Shown: positions 27,725 to 36,303 of the stretch, piece after piece
Layout: the number at the start of each line of letters is the position of its first letter
How positions within the stretch are numbered: the first letter of the stretch is position 1
Source: an uncultured Bacteroidales bacterium
Lineage (GTDB): Bacteria > Bacteroidota > Bacteroidia > Bacteroidales > F082
NCBI GenBank assembly: GCA_900315175.1
Contig: OMYA01000002.1
Location: forward strand, 124,001-188,000
Direction: 5' to 3'
DNA: 64,000 nt
The notes under the pieces: model-generated
What the model was told of the DNA's origin: nothing
Databases searched by the model: none
What the model saw: only the letters and a program-made list of their open reading frames with translations
Program-made: the position numbers and the translations under genes

Positions 27725-28249
27725 ATGTACCTCAAATCCAACACTTTATTTGAACAGTCCCATCCCGAATCTCTCTACGATTCACTTCCCCGCCCCATCA
27801 TCCTTGCCGACAATCTCCTTACGCCAGACAACATGGGCTCGATGATTCGTCTTTCCGACAATATCGGGGCTTCAGAGATGATATTTCTCGGCACGGAGCC
27901 CACGCACAGCCTCAGCAGGGTGAGAAAATGCGCCGCTTCAAGTAAAGACAACATAAAATGGTATTTCACCGAGGAGAATGATCTGCGTAAACTGGTACCA
28001 TCAAATAAAAAAATCGTCGCTATAGAAACTGCGACGAATGCGACAAACATCTACGAGACCGAGCTTCCTGCTGACGCCGCCTTCATCGTAGGCAACGAGA
28101 GCCATGGAATCCGCGAGGAAATCTTAAATCAATGCGATATGGTTGTTTACATCCCCATCCCTGGCCCCACCCGCTCACTCAACGTCTCCCACGCCGCCTC
28201 CGTAGCCCTCTTCGAATGGTACCGCCAGCAAATAAACGCTAAACAGTAA
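27725..28249 (+). CDS. SpoU/TrmH-family RNA 2'-O-methyltransferase
   Basis: A 174-residue SPOUT enzyme that transfers methyl from SAM to a ribose 2'-hydroxyl. All three family motifs are visible: motif 1 LTPDNMGSMIRLSDNIGA (residues ~32-49), motif 2 FIVGNESHGI (~119-128), and motif 3 IPIPGPTRSLNVSHAASVALFEW, which forms the trefoil knot. It lacks an N-terminal substrate-binding extension, like TrmL/TrmH-type enzymes acting on tRNA; the target base is not determined. Its last codons (K-Q-stop) lie inside a heptamer repeat array. Confidence 0.92.
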   Translation: MYLKSNTLFEQSHPESLYDSLPRPIILADNLLTPDNMGSMIRLSDNIGASEMIFLGTEPTHSLSRVRKCAASSKDNIKWYFTEENDLRKLVPSNKKIVAIETATNATNIYETELPADAAFIVGNESHGIREEILNQCDMVVYIPIPGPTRSLNVSHAASVALFEWYRQQINAKQ

Positions 28250-28266
28250 ACGGTAAACAGTAAACC
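28237..28266. repeat. Heptamer array (AAACAGT)n at the 3' end of the SpoU gene
   Basis: About four 7-bp units (AAACAGT, AAACGGT, AAACAGT, AAACC). The stop codon is supplied by the first unit. Confidence 0.8.
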
Positions 28267-28302
28267 AAAAAGAAAGGGCCCCTATCGGAGCCCTTTCTTT
28301 TT
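28267..28302. terminator. Bidirectional terminator between convergent genes
   Basis: 13-bp stem AAAAAGAAAGGGC with GCCCTTTCTTTTT around a short loop. It serves the SpoU gene (plus) and the T9SS gene (minus). Confidence 0.88.
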
Positions 28303-28327
28303 CTGCTCGTTTATTAATTCTCAAATA

Positions 28328-30181
28328 TTACTTCACAACAACTCTTTGTACTGTTGTGTTGTTTTCGTTGTCGATAACGTTGAGGAAGTAGACACCTGTG
28401 CCGTAGCTGCTCAAGTCAACATTCACGTTCGAGTCGTTTGCGCGGACGATGTTCACGAGCTGACCAGCTGCGTTGTAGACAGAAACAACGTTGATGTTCT
28501 CGCCTTCAACTGTCACCATACCTGTTGTTGGGTTAGGATAGATGTTGAATGCGTTAGCTGCTGTCTCATTAACATTATCACCAGTGACTGTAAGTGTCAA
28601 TGGGATAGACACTTCTGGATTCTCAGGATCGTTTGTGACGAAGATAATGTTAGCTGTCTTCACATCGCCTGCTGAGAGACCGATAGCGTTAACGTTAACT
28701 GAAACTTCATCTATTCCACCCATTGGGATTGAGCCTTCTGATTTGCTCAAGTTAGCCCATGTTGCTGAAATAGGAGCTCCCTGTACGTGTGCGCGGATTG
28801 CCATGCAGCCATAGTCTTGGCTCATGTTGTCAGGACCTGCTGATTCGAATGCGCCACCACCACCAACGCGGACGAAACCACTGTTAGGAAGGTATGAACC
28901 ACCGTCAAATACCATTGCGTAGCCGTCAACTGCCTGTGTGTATTCGCAAGCAATCCAAACATTGTAACCTGTAATAGCGACAGGAGTGTCAAATGTTGCG
29001 GTTGTCCAGTCTGTATGGTTAATCTGGTTGTAAGGGATAACCTTTTCAGCAAGAACTTCACCTGGCTGGCCATACATACCCTGTTTGTAAACACGGAATG
29101 TAAGAGGAGTGTTTGTTTCGAAACCGAAACCTGATTGTGATTCAACTGCGAAATACTCAACACTTACGATGTTGGCACCCATTGCTGAGCCGGCATATGT
29201 TGAACCTGGGAACATAGCTGCAACTTCAACCAATTTTGGCTCTTCCCAGTTGTAGCCAACCATGCTAGCGTTTTGTGATGGGTCAACACCATAGTAAAGA
29301 ACTGATGAATTTGAGCCACCTGTGCTTGTTCCAAAGTCAACCCATGCTGACCAGTCACCAAATGATGTGCCTTCTGCGTTGCTGATAACAATCTCTGTTG
29401 CTGTTGCATCATCTTCTGCTACAACTGCATCGATTTGATCAACGTTGAAGGTAAGAGCTGGAGCTGTGTCACCGCTAACCTTTGTGAAGCTGAAGTTATC
29501 AAGATAATACTCTGAAGTCGAAGCATTCATTGGTGGGAAGAAGTCCATAGCAGCAAGTTTTCTACCTACTGTAGCAGTACCCTGGCTGTTAAGGCTCCAT
29601 GTCCATGTGTGAATCAAAACCTCCGACTCACCTGGTGCTGTGTAGTAGTACTCAGCAACGTCGGCATCGGTGTCAACATGCAAACGGAAGTGCATCCAGT
29701 CGTCATAAATTACGCTGAATGTAGCTGCATCGGAACCACCAGCGTGGATAACTGCTGTTCCAGGAGCTGATGTGCTGCTGCCTGACATGTGCAGATAGCT
29801 TTCCAAAGCCCATGTACTTCCTTGACCGTTGAAGTCATGGAGAATGTTGAAGTAACCGTTCTTACCCTGAGGAACCATGATGTCGAATTCGAGGTCATAA
29901 ACACCGTTTTGTTCGTCACCAAGGAGCAAAACCTGGTCAACGCCATAGGTCAAATAACCGCATTTTGAGCCGTTGTATTCAGCAACGACACCGTCTTCGG
30001 CTGAGCCTGGTTGCTGGCTCCATGTTGTCCACCAGTCGTGACCTGCTGCCTGTGATGCAACAGCAATCTTGCTACCGGCTTCGTATTCCTCGAAACCATC
30101 ACTAATAAGAACCTGTGGTTCTTGAGCCATTAAGCTTCCGAATAAAACGAGAAGCAATGAAAGTAAAGATACTTTTTTCAT
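28328..30181 (-). CDS. Secreted multidomain protein with T9SS C-terminal sorting domain
   Basis: A 617-residue exported protein. A signal peptide (MKKVSLLSLLLVLFGSLMAQ) precedes a concanavalin-like jelly-roll region (~25-230; SDGFEEYEAGSKIAV, later YLDNFSFTKVSGD). A second beta-domain (~245-440) and an Ig-like strand block (~455-530, ending LTLTVTGDNV) follow. The C-terminal ~75 residues (AFNIYPNPTTGMVTVEG...GVYFLNVIDN...QRVVVK) are a clear type A T9SS sorting domain. Adhesion or glycan binding is plausible, but no catalytic motif is seen. Monocistronic, with promoter and terminator. Confidence 0.88.
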   Translation of the reverse strand: MKKVSLLSLLLVLFGSLMAQEPQVLISDGFEEYEAGSKIAVASQAAGHDWWTTWSQQPGSAEDGVVAEYNGSKCGYLTYGVDQVLLLGDEQNGVYDLEFDIMVPQGKNGYFNILHDFNGQGSTWALESYLHMSGSSTSAPGTAVIHAGGSDAATFSVIYDDWMHFRLHVDTDADVAEYYYTAPGESEVLIHTWTWSLNSQGTATVGRKLAAMDFFPPMNASTSEYYLDNFSFTKVSGDTAPALTFNVDQIDAVVAEDDATATEIVISNAEGTSFGDWSAWVDFGTSTGGSNSSVLYYGVDPSQNASMVGYNWEEPKLVEVAAMFPGSTYAGSAMGANIVSVEYFAVESQSGFGFETNTPLTFRVYKQGMYGQPGEVLAEKVIPYNQINHTDWTTATFDTPVAITGYNVWIACEYTQAVDGYAMVFDGGSYLPNSGFVRVGGGGAFESAGPDNMSQDYGCMAIRAHVQGAPISATWANLSKSEGSIPMGGIDEVSVNVNAIGLSAGDVKTANIIFVTNDPENPEVSIPLTLTVTGDNVNETAANAFNIYPNPTTGMVTVEGENINVVSVYNAAGQLVNIVRANDSNVNVDLSSYGTGVYFLNVIDNENNTTVQRVVVK

Positions 30182-30244
30182 GTTGATTAAAATTTAGTTA
30201 AACATTAATTTCAAATTCCTAATTTGTCATTCATTTTGAGTTTG

Positions 30245-30252
30245 CAAATATA
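30245..30252 (-). promoter_or_regulatory. Putative -7 box of the second T9SS gene
   Basis: Minus-strand TATATTTG (perfect TAnnTTTG) about 64 nt upstream of the ATG. Confidence 0.45.
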
Positions 30253-30293
30253 ACAAGTTTTTTTTAATTACACTATCTTTTTTTTAGTTTTTT

Positions 30294-30971
30294 TTATTTC
30301 AAGTATGCCAAAACAGAAACCTGTCCTGTAATGTCATCGCCCATCTCCACTTGAATATCAGCGTCAAGAGGCAAGAAAAAATCAACACGCGAACCGAATT
30401 TTATCATACCAAATTCCTTGCCAACCTCAGCCTTGTCGCCTTCTTTGACATTACAAACGATTCTTCGCGCCATGACACCTGCCACCTGTCTGAACAAAAC
30501 CTCCCTACCCTTTTCATCCCTGACAGCCATTGAGTTTCGCTCGTTCAACTCAGATGATTTCGGATTAATGGCAAACATTTTTTTGCCCGGATGATATTTC
30601 ACATAACTCACCACACCGTCAATCGGGAACCAGTTCACATGCACGTCATAAGCCGACATGAAAACCGATATCTGAATCCTCTTATCGTGAAAATACTCTT
30701 TCTCCTCAACCTCCTCAATGGCAACGATTTCACCGTCAGCGGAAGAGACAACAGCATTTGCCTCATGCGTGATTTTCCGATTCGTAGGAACCCTGAAAAA
30801 TGTGATTGACCAAACAACAACAATTACACCTATTATAATAAGTCCGGCCAATATCATCCAATGGTTATTTTCAAAAACAGCGTTAAGCAACATCGCAGCA
30901 GACACAATTATCAGAACGATAACCGTGAAAACCGTCGCAATAACACCATAACCTTTTTTGTGTATATACAT
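30294..30971 (-). CDS. psd: Phosphatidylserine decarboxylase proenzyme
   Basis: Makes phosphatidylethanolamine. The 225-residue protein has two N-terminal membrane helices (residues ~7-60), a core with SSADGEIVAIEEV and the FMSAYDVHVNWFPIDG segment, and the self-cleavage site in KFGSRVDFFLP near residue 192. Cleavage at the Gly-Ser bond (the family LGST/FGSR type) makes the pyruvoyl group on the serine. This is the short Psd-A type. It lies 13 nt downstream of cdsA, so the two make a phospholipid-synthesis pair. Confidence 0.93.
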   Translation of the reverse strand: MYIHKKGYGVIATVFTVIVLIIVSAAMLLNAVFENNHWMILAGLIIIGVIVVVWSITFFRVPTNRKITHEANAVVSSADGEIVAIEEVEEKEYFHDKRIQISVFMSAYDVHVNWFPIDGVVSYVKYHPGKKMFAINPKSSELNERNSMAVRDEKGREVLFRQVAGVMARRIVCNVKEGDKAEVGKEFGMIKFGSRVDFFLPLDADIQVEMGDDITGQVSVLAYLK

Positions 30972-30984
30972 ATAATATATTGAT

Positions 30985-31788
30985 TTACAATAACATCAAA
31001 TAACAATAAACAAACGGAACCGCCAAAAACGTGGCATCGAATCTGTCGAGTATGCCGCCATGCCCGGGAATCACATTGCCGGAATCCTTCACCCCGGCCT
31101 GACGCTTCATCATCGACTCACACAAATCACCCAAACTGCCGAAAACAACAACAACCATTGCCATTCCCATCATTTTCCAGTCATCCATCATCTTTAACCA
31201 ATAATGGTTGACAAAAAACGCAGTTAAAATCGTCATTATCAAACCTCCCATGCTGCCTTCAATGGTTTTTTTCGGAGATATACGCTCAAAAAGCTTATGC
31301 TTTCCAATAGCCATTCCTGTTAAATATGCAAAAATATCGTTTATCCATATCAAGCAGAATAGCATGATTATCAAATACTTACCAGCGACTGTGTCGACTG
31401 GCGCATTTCTATACAGTTTCATCATCAAGATGCAGGGCAATGCAACGAAAAACATTGCAGTCCAATAACTTACGACAACTTTTTCAAACGAATATTTTGT
31501 CGAGAATAATGCTATTAAAACAGGTACCAATAGCAGAATCACTTGCAAGATGTGTGCAATCGACGGGAAAATGACGCTCAACGCGAAAAACAGCGTTGGA
31601 AGAATGATAACCCATGGTGTCAAAGTGTTTTTTTCTTCTTTTAGCATCAGCTTGCTAACTTCTTGAGAACCAATGGATACCGTCACAAACATCACTGCGA
31701 AAAAAGCCCAATAATTCAAAAGTATGCTTCCGATCACCACGATCACAAACAAACTTCCAAACACCGTTCTTTTCGCCAAATCACTCAT
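30985..31788 (-). CDS. cdsA: Phosphatidate cytidylyltransferase
   Basis: Makes CDP-diacylglycerol from phosphatidate and CTP in the inner membrane. The 267-residue protein has about seven to eight hydrophobic helices, SPKKTIEGSMGG near residue 170, and the family signature near the C-terminus (S-M-M-K-R-Q-A-G-V-K-D-S-G-N-V-I-P-G-H-G-G-I-L-D-R-F-D, residues ~223-250). It is followed by psd, the same order as the biochemical pathway through phosphatidylserine; pssA is not present here. Confidence 0.95.
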   Translation of the reverse strand: MSDLAKRTVFGSLFVIVVIGSILLNYWAFFAVMFVTVSIGSQEVSKLMLKEEKNTLTPWVIILPTLFFALSVIFPSIAHILQVILLLVPVLIALFSTKYSFEKVVVSYWTAMFFVALPCILMMKLYRNAPVDTVAGKYLIIMLFCLIWINDIFAYLTGMAIGKHKLFERISPKKTIEGSMGGLIMTILTAFFVNHYWLKMMDDWKMMGMAMVVVVFGSLGDLCESMMKRQAGVKDSGNVIPGHGGILDRFDATFLAVPFVYCYLMLL

Positions 31789-31808
31789 TTTTACATCATT
31801 TTAACCTG

Positions 31809-31816
31809 CAAATATA
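31809..31816 (-). promoter_or_regulatory. Putative -7 box of cdsA-psd
   Basis: Minus-strand TATATTTG, 20 nt upstream of the cdsA ATG. Confidence 0.5.
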
Positions 31817-31855
31817 CAAATTTTTATTCTATCAACAAAAAATATACACTTTTCT

Positions 31856-31942
31856 ACTTCTAACTACACTCTTAACTCTACACTCTTAACTCTACACTCT
31901 TAACTCTACACTCTTAACTCTACACTCTTAACACTTAACTCT
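31856..31942. repeat. 14-bp (2 x 7) tandem array after mazG
   Basis: About five nearly perfect copies of CTCTTAACTCTACA lie between the mazG 3' end and the cdsA promoter region. The last four codons and stop of mazG lie inside the array. Confidence 0.9.
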
Positions 31943-32704
31943 CTTCGCCTCCTGCCACAGTGCCTCCATTTCATCAAGTGTCATATCAGCTACACTTTTA
32001 CCAAGTTCTCTCGCCTTCTCCTCAATATACGCAAACCGCTTTTTAAACTTGGCATTGGCATGTTCCAGTGCTGTGTCGGCATTCACTTTTATGAATCTTG
32101 AATAGTTTACGAGAGCGAACAGAAGGTCGCCAAATTCCTCGTCTTTTCGTTCTATTGGGCCGTCGTTTTTCACCTCTTCCTGCAGCTCGTTCATCTCTTC
32201 GAGAACCTTTTTCCAACACTCCTCTTTGTTCGGCCAGTCGAAACCGACGCCTGAAGCCTTGTCGGTCATGCGGTAAGCCTTCAAAAGTGGCGGCAAACCT
32301 GCGGGGACACCACCCAAAACGCTCTTGTTTCCCTCTTTTTTTATCTTTATCTTCTCCCAATTTTCAAGCACTTCCTCTGCCGAGTCCACTTTCACGTCAC
32401 CGTAAATATGCGGATGGCGGATGATAAGCTTGTCGCAGATGCTGTTTATCACGTCTGAAATGTCAAACAGTCCACGTTCGTCGGCAATTCTAGCATAAAA
32501 AACTATGTGCATAATCAAATCACCAAGCTCTTTTTTGACATCTTGATAATCTGAAGCCAAAATCGCCTCACTCAACTCATACGTCTCCTCAATGGTCAGA
32601 TGACGCAAACTCTCAATGGTCTGTTTTTTATCCCATGGACAGCCTTTACGCAAGTCGTCCATGATATCCAAAAGTCTCTTAAAAGCCTCTAAGCGTTTGT
32701 CCAT
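31928..32704 (-). CDS. mazG: Nucleoside triphosphate pyrophosphohydrolase MazG
   Basis: Hydrolyses (d)NTPs to NMP and PPi, cleaning the nucleotide pool and, in E. coli, lowering ppGpp. The 258-residue protein has both all-alpha MazG halves: the first with CPWDKKQTIESLRHLTIEETYEL and ELGDLIMHIVFYARIADE (metal-binding Glu/Asp), the second with EFGDLLFALVNYSRF. The C-terminal residues RVKC are encoded by repeat-array sequence, and homologues normally end close to this point, so the array has probably reshaped the tail slightly (inference). Confidence 0.95.
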   Translation of the reverse strand: MDKRLEAFKRLLDIMDDLRKGCPWDKKQTIESLRHLTIEETYELSEAILASDYQDVKKELGDLIMHIVFYARIADERGLFDISDVINSICDKLIIRHPHIYGDVKVDSAEEVLENWEKIKIKKEGNKSVLGGVPAGLPPLLKAYRMTDKASGVGFDWPNKEECWKKVLEEMNELQEEVKNDGPIERKDEEFGDLLFALVNYSRFIKVNADTALEHANAKFKKRFAYIEEKARELGKSVADMTLDEMEALWQEAKRVKC

Positions 32705-32751
32705 GATTAAAATTTTTGCAAATTTACAATTATTTTCGTCTAGTTTTTTAT

Positions 32752-32759
32752 TATTTTTG
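32752..32759 (+). promoter_or_regulatory. Putative -7 box, leaderless configuration
   Basis: TATTTTTG (perfect TAnnTTTG) ends only 4 nt before the ATG at 32764, which would put the transcription start at or next to the start codon. Confidence 0.45.
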
Positions 32760-32763
32760 CACG

Positions 32764-33894
32764 ATGAAAAACTTTTTTACACACGCTATACTATTTTTAT
32801 CTTTTTTGTTGATAATCAATAATTTATCAGCAAGAACAAATGATACTGTCATCAAGCCGAACCTTCAAATAGAGTTTCGTGCAAGCCATGGATTCATCAT
32901 CTGCCATCACCCTGAAATGAAGGTGTTCAGCGCTCATTTCCCACTTTTTGAATTGAATTTGCAGCAAGTCACATTTGGAAGAAAATCATGGCAGTCGAGG
33001 TCAAATTATCCTGCTGTTGGCGTAAGTTTGCTTTATACCGGACTCGGCGAACAACCTGAGCTTGGCAGAGCTTTTGCCATTATACCTCACATGACTTTCA
33101 ACTGTTTGAAAAGCGCCAAACACCAGATAAACTTTAAATTTGGTATAGGTTTAGGCTACCTTACACAGAAATTCGACGTTGTCGACAATCCCAAAAACAC
33201 TTTTATCGGCTCACATTTTAACGCTGCAATCAACATCGCTGCTGATTATAGTTATATGATTACCAATCGTTTAGGCGTTTCTGCTTTTTTGGGATTCACG
33301 CATTTTTCCAATGGCTCGAGTCGCACGCCAAACAACGGTATCAACGTTGCGCACGCTGGTGTCGGCGTGAAATATTTCCTCAGCGAACCGAAACAACGTA
33401 TTCCAAAGCAACCAGCTGATAATCAACAATATAAGAACTGGGATAAGAAAAATCTCTCATTCACCTTCGCTTTATCTTATTCGCTGAAAGACATTGACGA
33501 CTATTTGGGTTACGGCAGATCTTGGTCGGTTTACAATTTCCACGTCAATGCTTTGAAACGCCTCACCGAAATGAGTAAGGTGGGTATCGGCTTTGACCTC
33601 GTATACGACTGCACCGATAAAGAAGTGTTACGCAAGAAAGGTATTGGTTTCACTGATATTGAGATATTGAAACCAGGCATCAGTGCCGCTTACGAGTTAG
33701 CTTTCGGCCATACCTCGTTCATCATCAACTTCGGATGCCATATCGCAGGTAAAGACTTGTGCGAAGGTCGTGTTTATCAAAAACTTGCAATGACACAAAG
33801 CATCTGGAAAGGCATTTTCGCCACTATTTCGCTCACCACCCATTATGGCTGGGCAGATTATATAGGTTTTGGAATAGGTTATAGAATTAATTAA
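32764..33894 (+). CDS. PagL-like lipid A deacylase / acyloxyacyl hydrolase, outer-membrane barrel
   Basis: A 376-residue outer-membrane beta-barrel with a signal peptide (MKNFFTHAILFLSFLLIINNLSA). The start at 32764 is chosen because it begins the signal peptide. The segment GFTHFSNGSSRTPNNGIN near residue 180 contains the His-x-Ser-Asn pattern that holds the catalytic His and Ser of PagL lipid A 3-O-deacylases. The protein is twice the length of PagL, with a second barrel-like half after ~225. It could remove acyl chains from lipid A and so alter host sensing. The next gene, a lipoprotein, starts one base after its stop. Confidence 0.75.
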   Translation: MKNFFTHAILFLSFLLIINNLSARTNDTVIKPNLQIEFRASHGFIICHHPEMKVFSAHFPLFELNLQQVTFGRKSWQSRSNYPAVGVSLLYTGLGEQPELGRAFAIIPHMTFNCLKSAKHQINFKFGIGLGYLTQKFDVVDNPKNTFIGSHFNAAINIAADYSYMITNRLGVSAFLGFTHFSNGSSRTPNNGINVAHAGVGVKYFLSEPKQRIPKQPADNQQYKNWDKKNLSFTFALSYSLKDIDDYLGYGRSWSVYNFHVNALKRLTEMSKVGIGFDLVYDCTDKEVLRKKGIGFTDIEILKPGISAAYELAFGHTSFIINFGCHIAGKDLCEGRVYQKLAMTQSIWKGIFATISLTTHYGWADYIGFGIGYRIN

Positions 33895-33895
33895 A

Positions 33896-34651
33896 ATGAC
33901 ACGTAAACTATTTATCATATTGATATTAGGTGTTTTCGCATCGTTCTCATCATGCAAAAAGGCACCATTAACCGTAGGTTCAATCGTGACAGAGGTACGC
34001 GAGCTCCCAAATTTCCGCGAAGTGCACGTTAATGATAACATCAACATCTCACTCGTACGTTCCGACACTTGCCTCATCGAGATTACAACAGGCAACAACA
34101 TCATCGACAACATCACAGCTGAAGTCAGCAATGGCATCTTAAGTATCTGTAACACAACGACTTTAAACTGGCTAAGGCCTTACGACTATAAGATTGAAGT
34201 GACGTTGTATTTCAAAGATATAGCAAATTTCATATTTGCTTCGTCAGGCACTTTGGTGACGAAAAACAACTACACCGGGCAGCTGGCTTCACCCGAGTAT
34301 TATCGTTTTGAGATTCATGGCGGTTCAGGTAACGTTGACCTTAACGTCAACAACTGCAGTGATTTTCGTGTTGTTTACCAACATGGCACCAGCCGTCTCA
34401 ACCTACATGGAGAAAACAATTTGAACTTGGTAATATATAAAAGGAGTTATGGCATCATTGACGCCCGAAACTACCATGCTGAGACAGCAAACGTGACAAG
34501 TGATTCAGCGACCGACTGCTTCATCAACGCCAGCAAAAGCATAGACGCTACACTAAACGATTTTGGGAACATATATTATAAAGGTAATCCGGAAAACATC
34601 CAGGTCACCTATGGGGAATTTGCCAAAGGGAAGCTCCTACCTTTATATTAA
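33896..34651 (+). CDS. GIN-domain (DUF2807) lipoprotein
   Basis: A 251-residue lipoprotein: signal peptide with lipobox FSSC at residues ~17-20, then a right-handed beta-helix-like region. The pattern LPNFREVHVNDNINISLVRSD and repeated short strands (ATGNN/NVDLNVNNCSDF) match the putative auto-transporter head GIN domain, DUF2807. These proteins are common surface or periplasmic proteins in Bacteroidetes with no settled function. The one-base spacing from the PagL-like gene indicates co-transcription. A strong hairpin follows its stop. Confidence 0.85.
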   Translation: MTRKLFIILILGVFASFSSCKKAPLTVGSIVTEVRELPNFREVHVNDNINISLVRSDTCLIEITTGNNIIDNITAEVSNGILSICNTTTLNWLRPYDYKIEVTLYFKDIANFIFASSGTLVTKNNYTGQLASPEYYRFEIHGGSGNVDLNVNNCSDFRVVYQHGTSRLNLHGENNLNLVIYKRSYGIIDARNYHAETANVTSDSATDCFINASKSIDATLNDFGNIYYKGNPENIQVTYGEFAKGKLLPLY

Positions 34652-34653
34652 TA

Positions 34654-34724
34654 TTTTTAATGCCATTTTCGAAATGCTCACAGTACCCTGTGGTAGGTCG
34701 CATTTCTGCAAATGGCATTAAAAA
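34654..34724. terminator. Long bidirectional terminator hairpin between convergent genes
   Basis: A 15-bp perfect outer stem (TTTTTAATGCCATTT with AAATGGCATTAAAAA) encloses a second imperfect stem (GAAATGC with GCATTTC). Symmetrical, so it can stop both the GIN lipoprotein and proS transcripts. Confidence 0.85.
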
Positions 34725-34741
34725 TTTATAAATATCAGGGT

Positions 34742-36214
34742 TTAGTAAGCCTTGGCGAATATCACTCTTCTCTTCGAAGGTTTTCCTGAGAATACGTCGA
34801 CGCCGTCTTCGTAGTCGTCGTCAAGCGGGATGCAGCGCAATGTAGCCTTTGTCTCTTCCTTGATGGCGAGTTCTGTCTCGGTTGTGCCATCCCAGTGTGC
34901 GTAGGCAAATCCGCCGTTTTCAATCACTTGTTTGAACTCGTCCCAAGTGTCGACACGGTGTGTATTGGCCTTGCGATATTCAAGAGCTCTATTGTACAAG
35001 CTGTCCTGAATCTCGTCGAGCAAGCCGAGGATATGGTCTTCCATCTCAGCCTCAGAAATCGACTGTTTTGTCAATGTGTCGCGGCGAGCGATCTCAACAG
35101 TCTGGTTTTCAACGTCGCGTGGGCCTGCTGCGAGACGTACCGGCACGCCCTTCATCTCCCATTCAGCGAATTTGAATCCAGGTTTCTGGGTGTCGCGGTC
35201 GTCGAATTTCACTCTAAGTCCTTTAGCCTCAAGACGTTGCTTCATCTTGGCGCAGTAATCGAGAACAGCCTGCTGCTGGTCGTCGGTCTTATAGATAGGA
35301 ACGATAACCACCTCTATTGGAGCGACCTTTGGAGGCAGCACGAGACCGTTATCATCGGAGTGAGCCATGATCAGGGCTCCCATAAGACGTGTTGAAACGC
35401 CCCATGACGTTGCCCAGACGTACTCAAGTTTATTCTCCTTATTAAGATACTTCACGTCGAATGCTTTAGCGAAGTTTTGGCCGAGGAAGTGTGAGGTACC
35501 GGCCTGCAGTGCTTTGCCGTCCTGCATCATAGCCTCGATGCAGAATGTCTCGACAGCGCCTGCAAAACGCTCGTTAGCTGATTTTATGCCGCGGATGACC
35601 GGAACGGCCATGTATTTCTCGGCGAAATCAGCGTAAACGCCCAGCATTTTCTCAGCTTCAGCCATAGCTTCTTCACGTGTGGCGTGAGCGGTATGACCTT
35701 CTTGCCACAGGAACTCAGCCGTGCGGAGGAACAGACGTGTACGCATCTCCCAGCGCACCACGTTAGCCCACTGGTTGCACAAAATCGGGAGGTCGCGGTA
35801 GCTCTTGATCCAGTTACGATATGTGTCCCAAATGATTGTCTCTGAAGTAGGACGCACTATCAGCTCTTCTTCCAGTTTTGCCTCAGGATCGACGACAACG
35901 CCCGGTCCGTCAGGGTTTTTCATCAGACGGTAATGCGTAACGACAGCGCACTCTTTAGCGAAGCCTTCAACGTGGCTGGCTTCCTTGCTGAAAAAACTTT
36001 TTGGAATGAACAGCGGGAAATAAGCATTGACGTGACCGGTGTCCTTGAACATCTTGTCGAGAGCGTCATGCATAAACTCCCAAATAGCATATCCGTAAGG
36101 CTTTATCACCATACAACCTCTCACTGCGGAACCCTCCGCCAACTCGGCTTTATTCACGATATCATTATACCATTGTGAATAATTTTCTTGACGTGTTGTA
36201 ATTTCTTTTGCCAT
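34742..36214 (-). CDS. proS: Prolyl-tRNA synthetase, archaeal/eukaryotic-like type
   Basis: Charges tRNA-Pro. At 490 residues it lacks the editing insertion of the longer E. coli-type enzyme and belongs to the shorter ProS type 3. Seen: motif 1 region near [16 protein letters not shown], motif 2 with [31 protein letters not shown] (residues ~145-175), and motif 3 region [22 protein letters not shown]. The C-terminus ends in the conserved tyrosine (FAKAY) of this class. The type is common in Bacteroidetes. Monocistronic. Confidence 0.97.
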   Translation of the reverse strand: MAKEITTRQENYSQWYNDIVNKAELAEGSAVRGCMVIKPYGYAIWEFMHDALDKMFKDTGHVNAYFPLFIPKSFFSKEASHVEGFAKECAVVTHYRLMKNPDGPGVVVDPEAKLEEELIVRPTSETIIWDTYRNWIKSYRDLPILCNQWANVVRWEMRTRLFLRTAEFLWQEGHTAHATREEAMAEAEKMLGVYADFAEKYMAVPVIRGIKSANERFAGAVETFCIEAMMQDGKALQAGTSHFLGQNFAKAFDVKYLNKENKLEYVWATSWGVSTRLMGALIMAHSDDNGLVLPPKVAPIEVVIVPIYKTDDQQQAVLDYCAKMKQRLEAKGLRVKFDDRDTQKPGFKFAEWEMKGVPVRLAAGPRDVENQTVEIARRDTLTKQSISEAEMEDHILGLLDEIQDSLYNRALEYRKANTHRVDTWDEFKQVIENGGFAYAHWDGTTETELAIKEETKATLRCIPLDDDYEDGVDVFSGKPSKRRVIFAKAY

Positions 36215-36255
36215 TTTTAAAAGTTTGGTACGATTTTTGTTAGTATTTGAGTGTG

Positions 36256-36263
36256 CAAAATTA
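36256..36263 (-). promoter_or_regulatory. Putative -7 box of proS
   Basis: Minus-strand TAATTTTG (perfect TAnnTTTG) about 42 nt upstream of the proS ATG. Confidence 0.45.
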
Positions 36264-36303
36264 CAAAATTTTTTGCAAAGTAATAATAAAAAGTGAATTA
36301 AAT

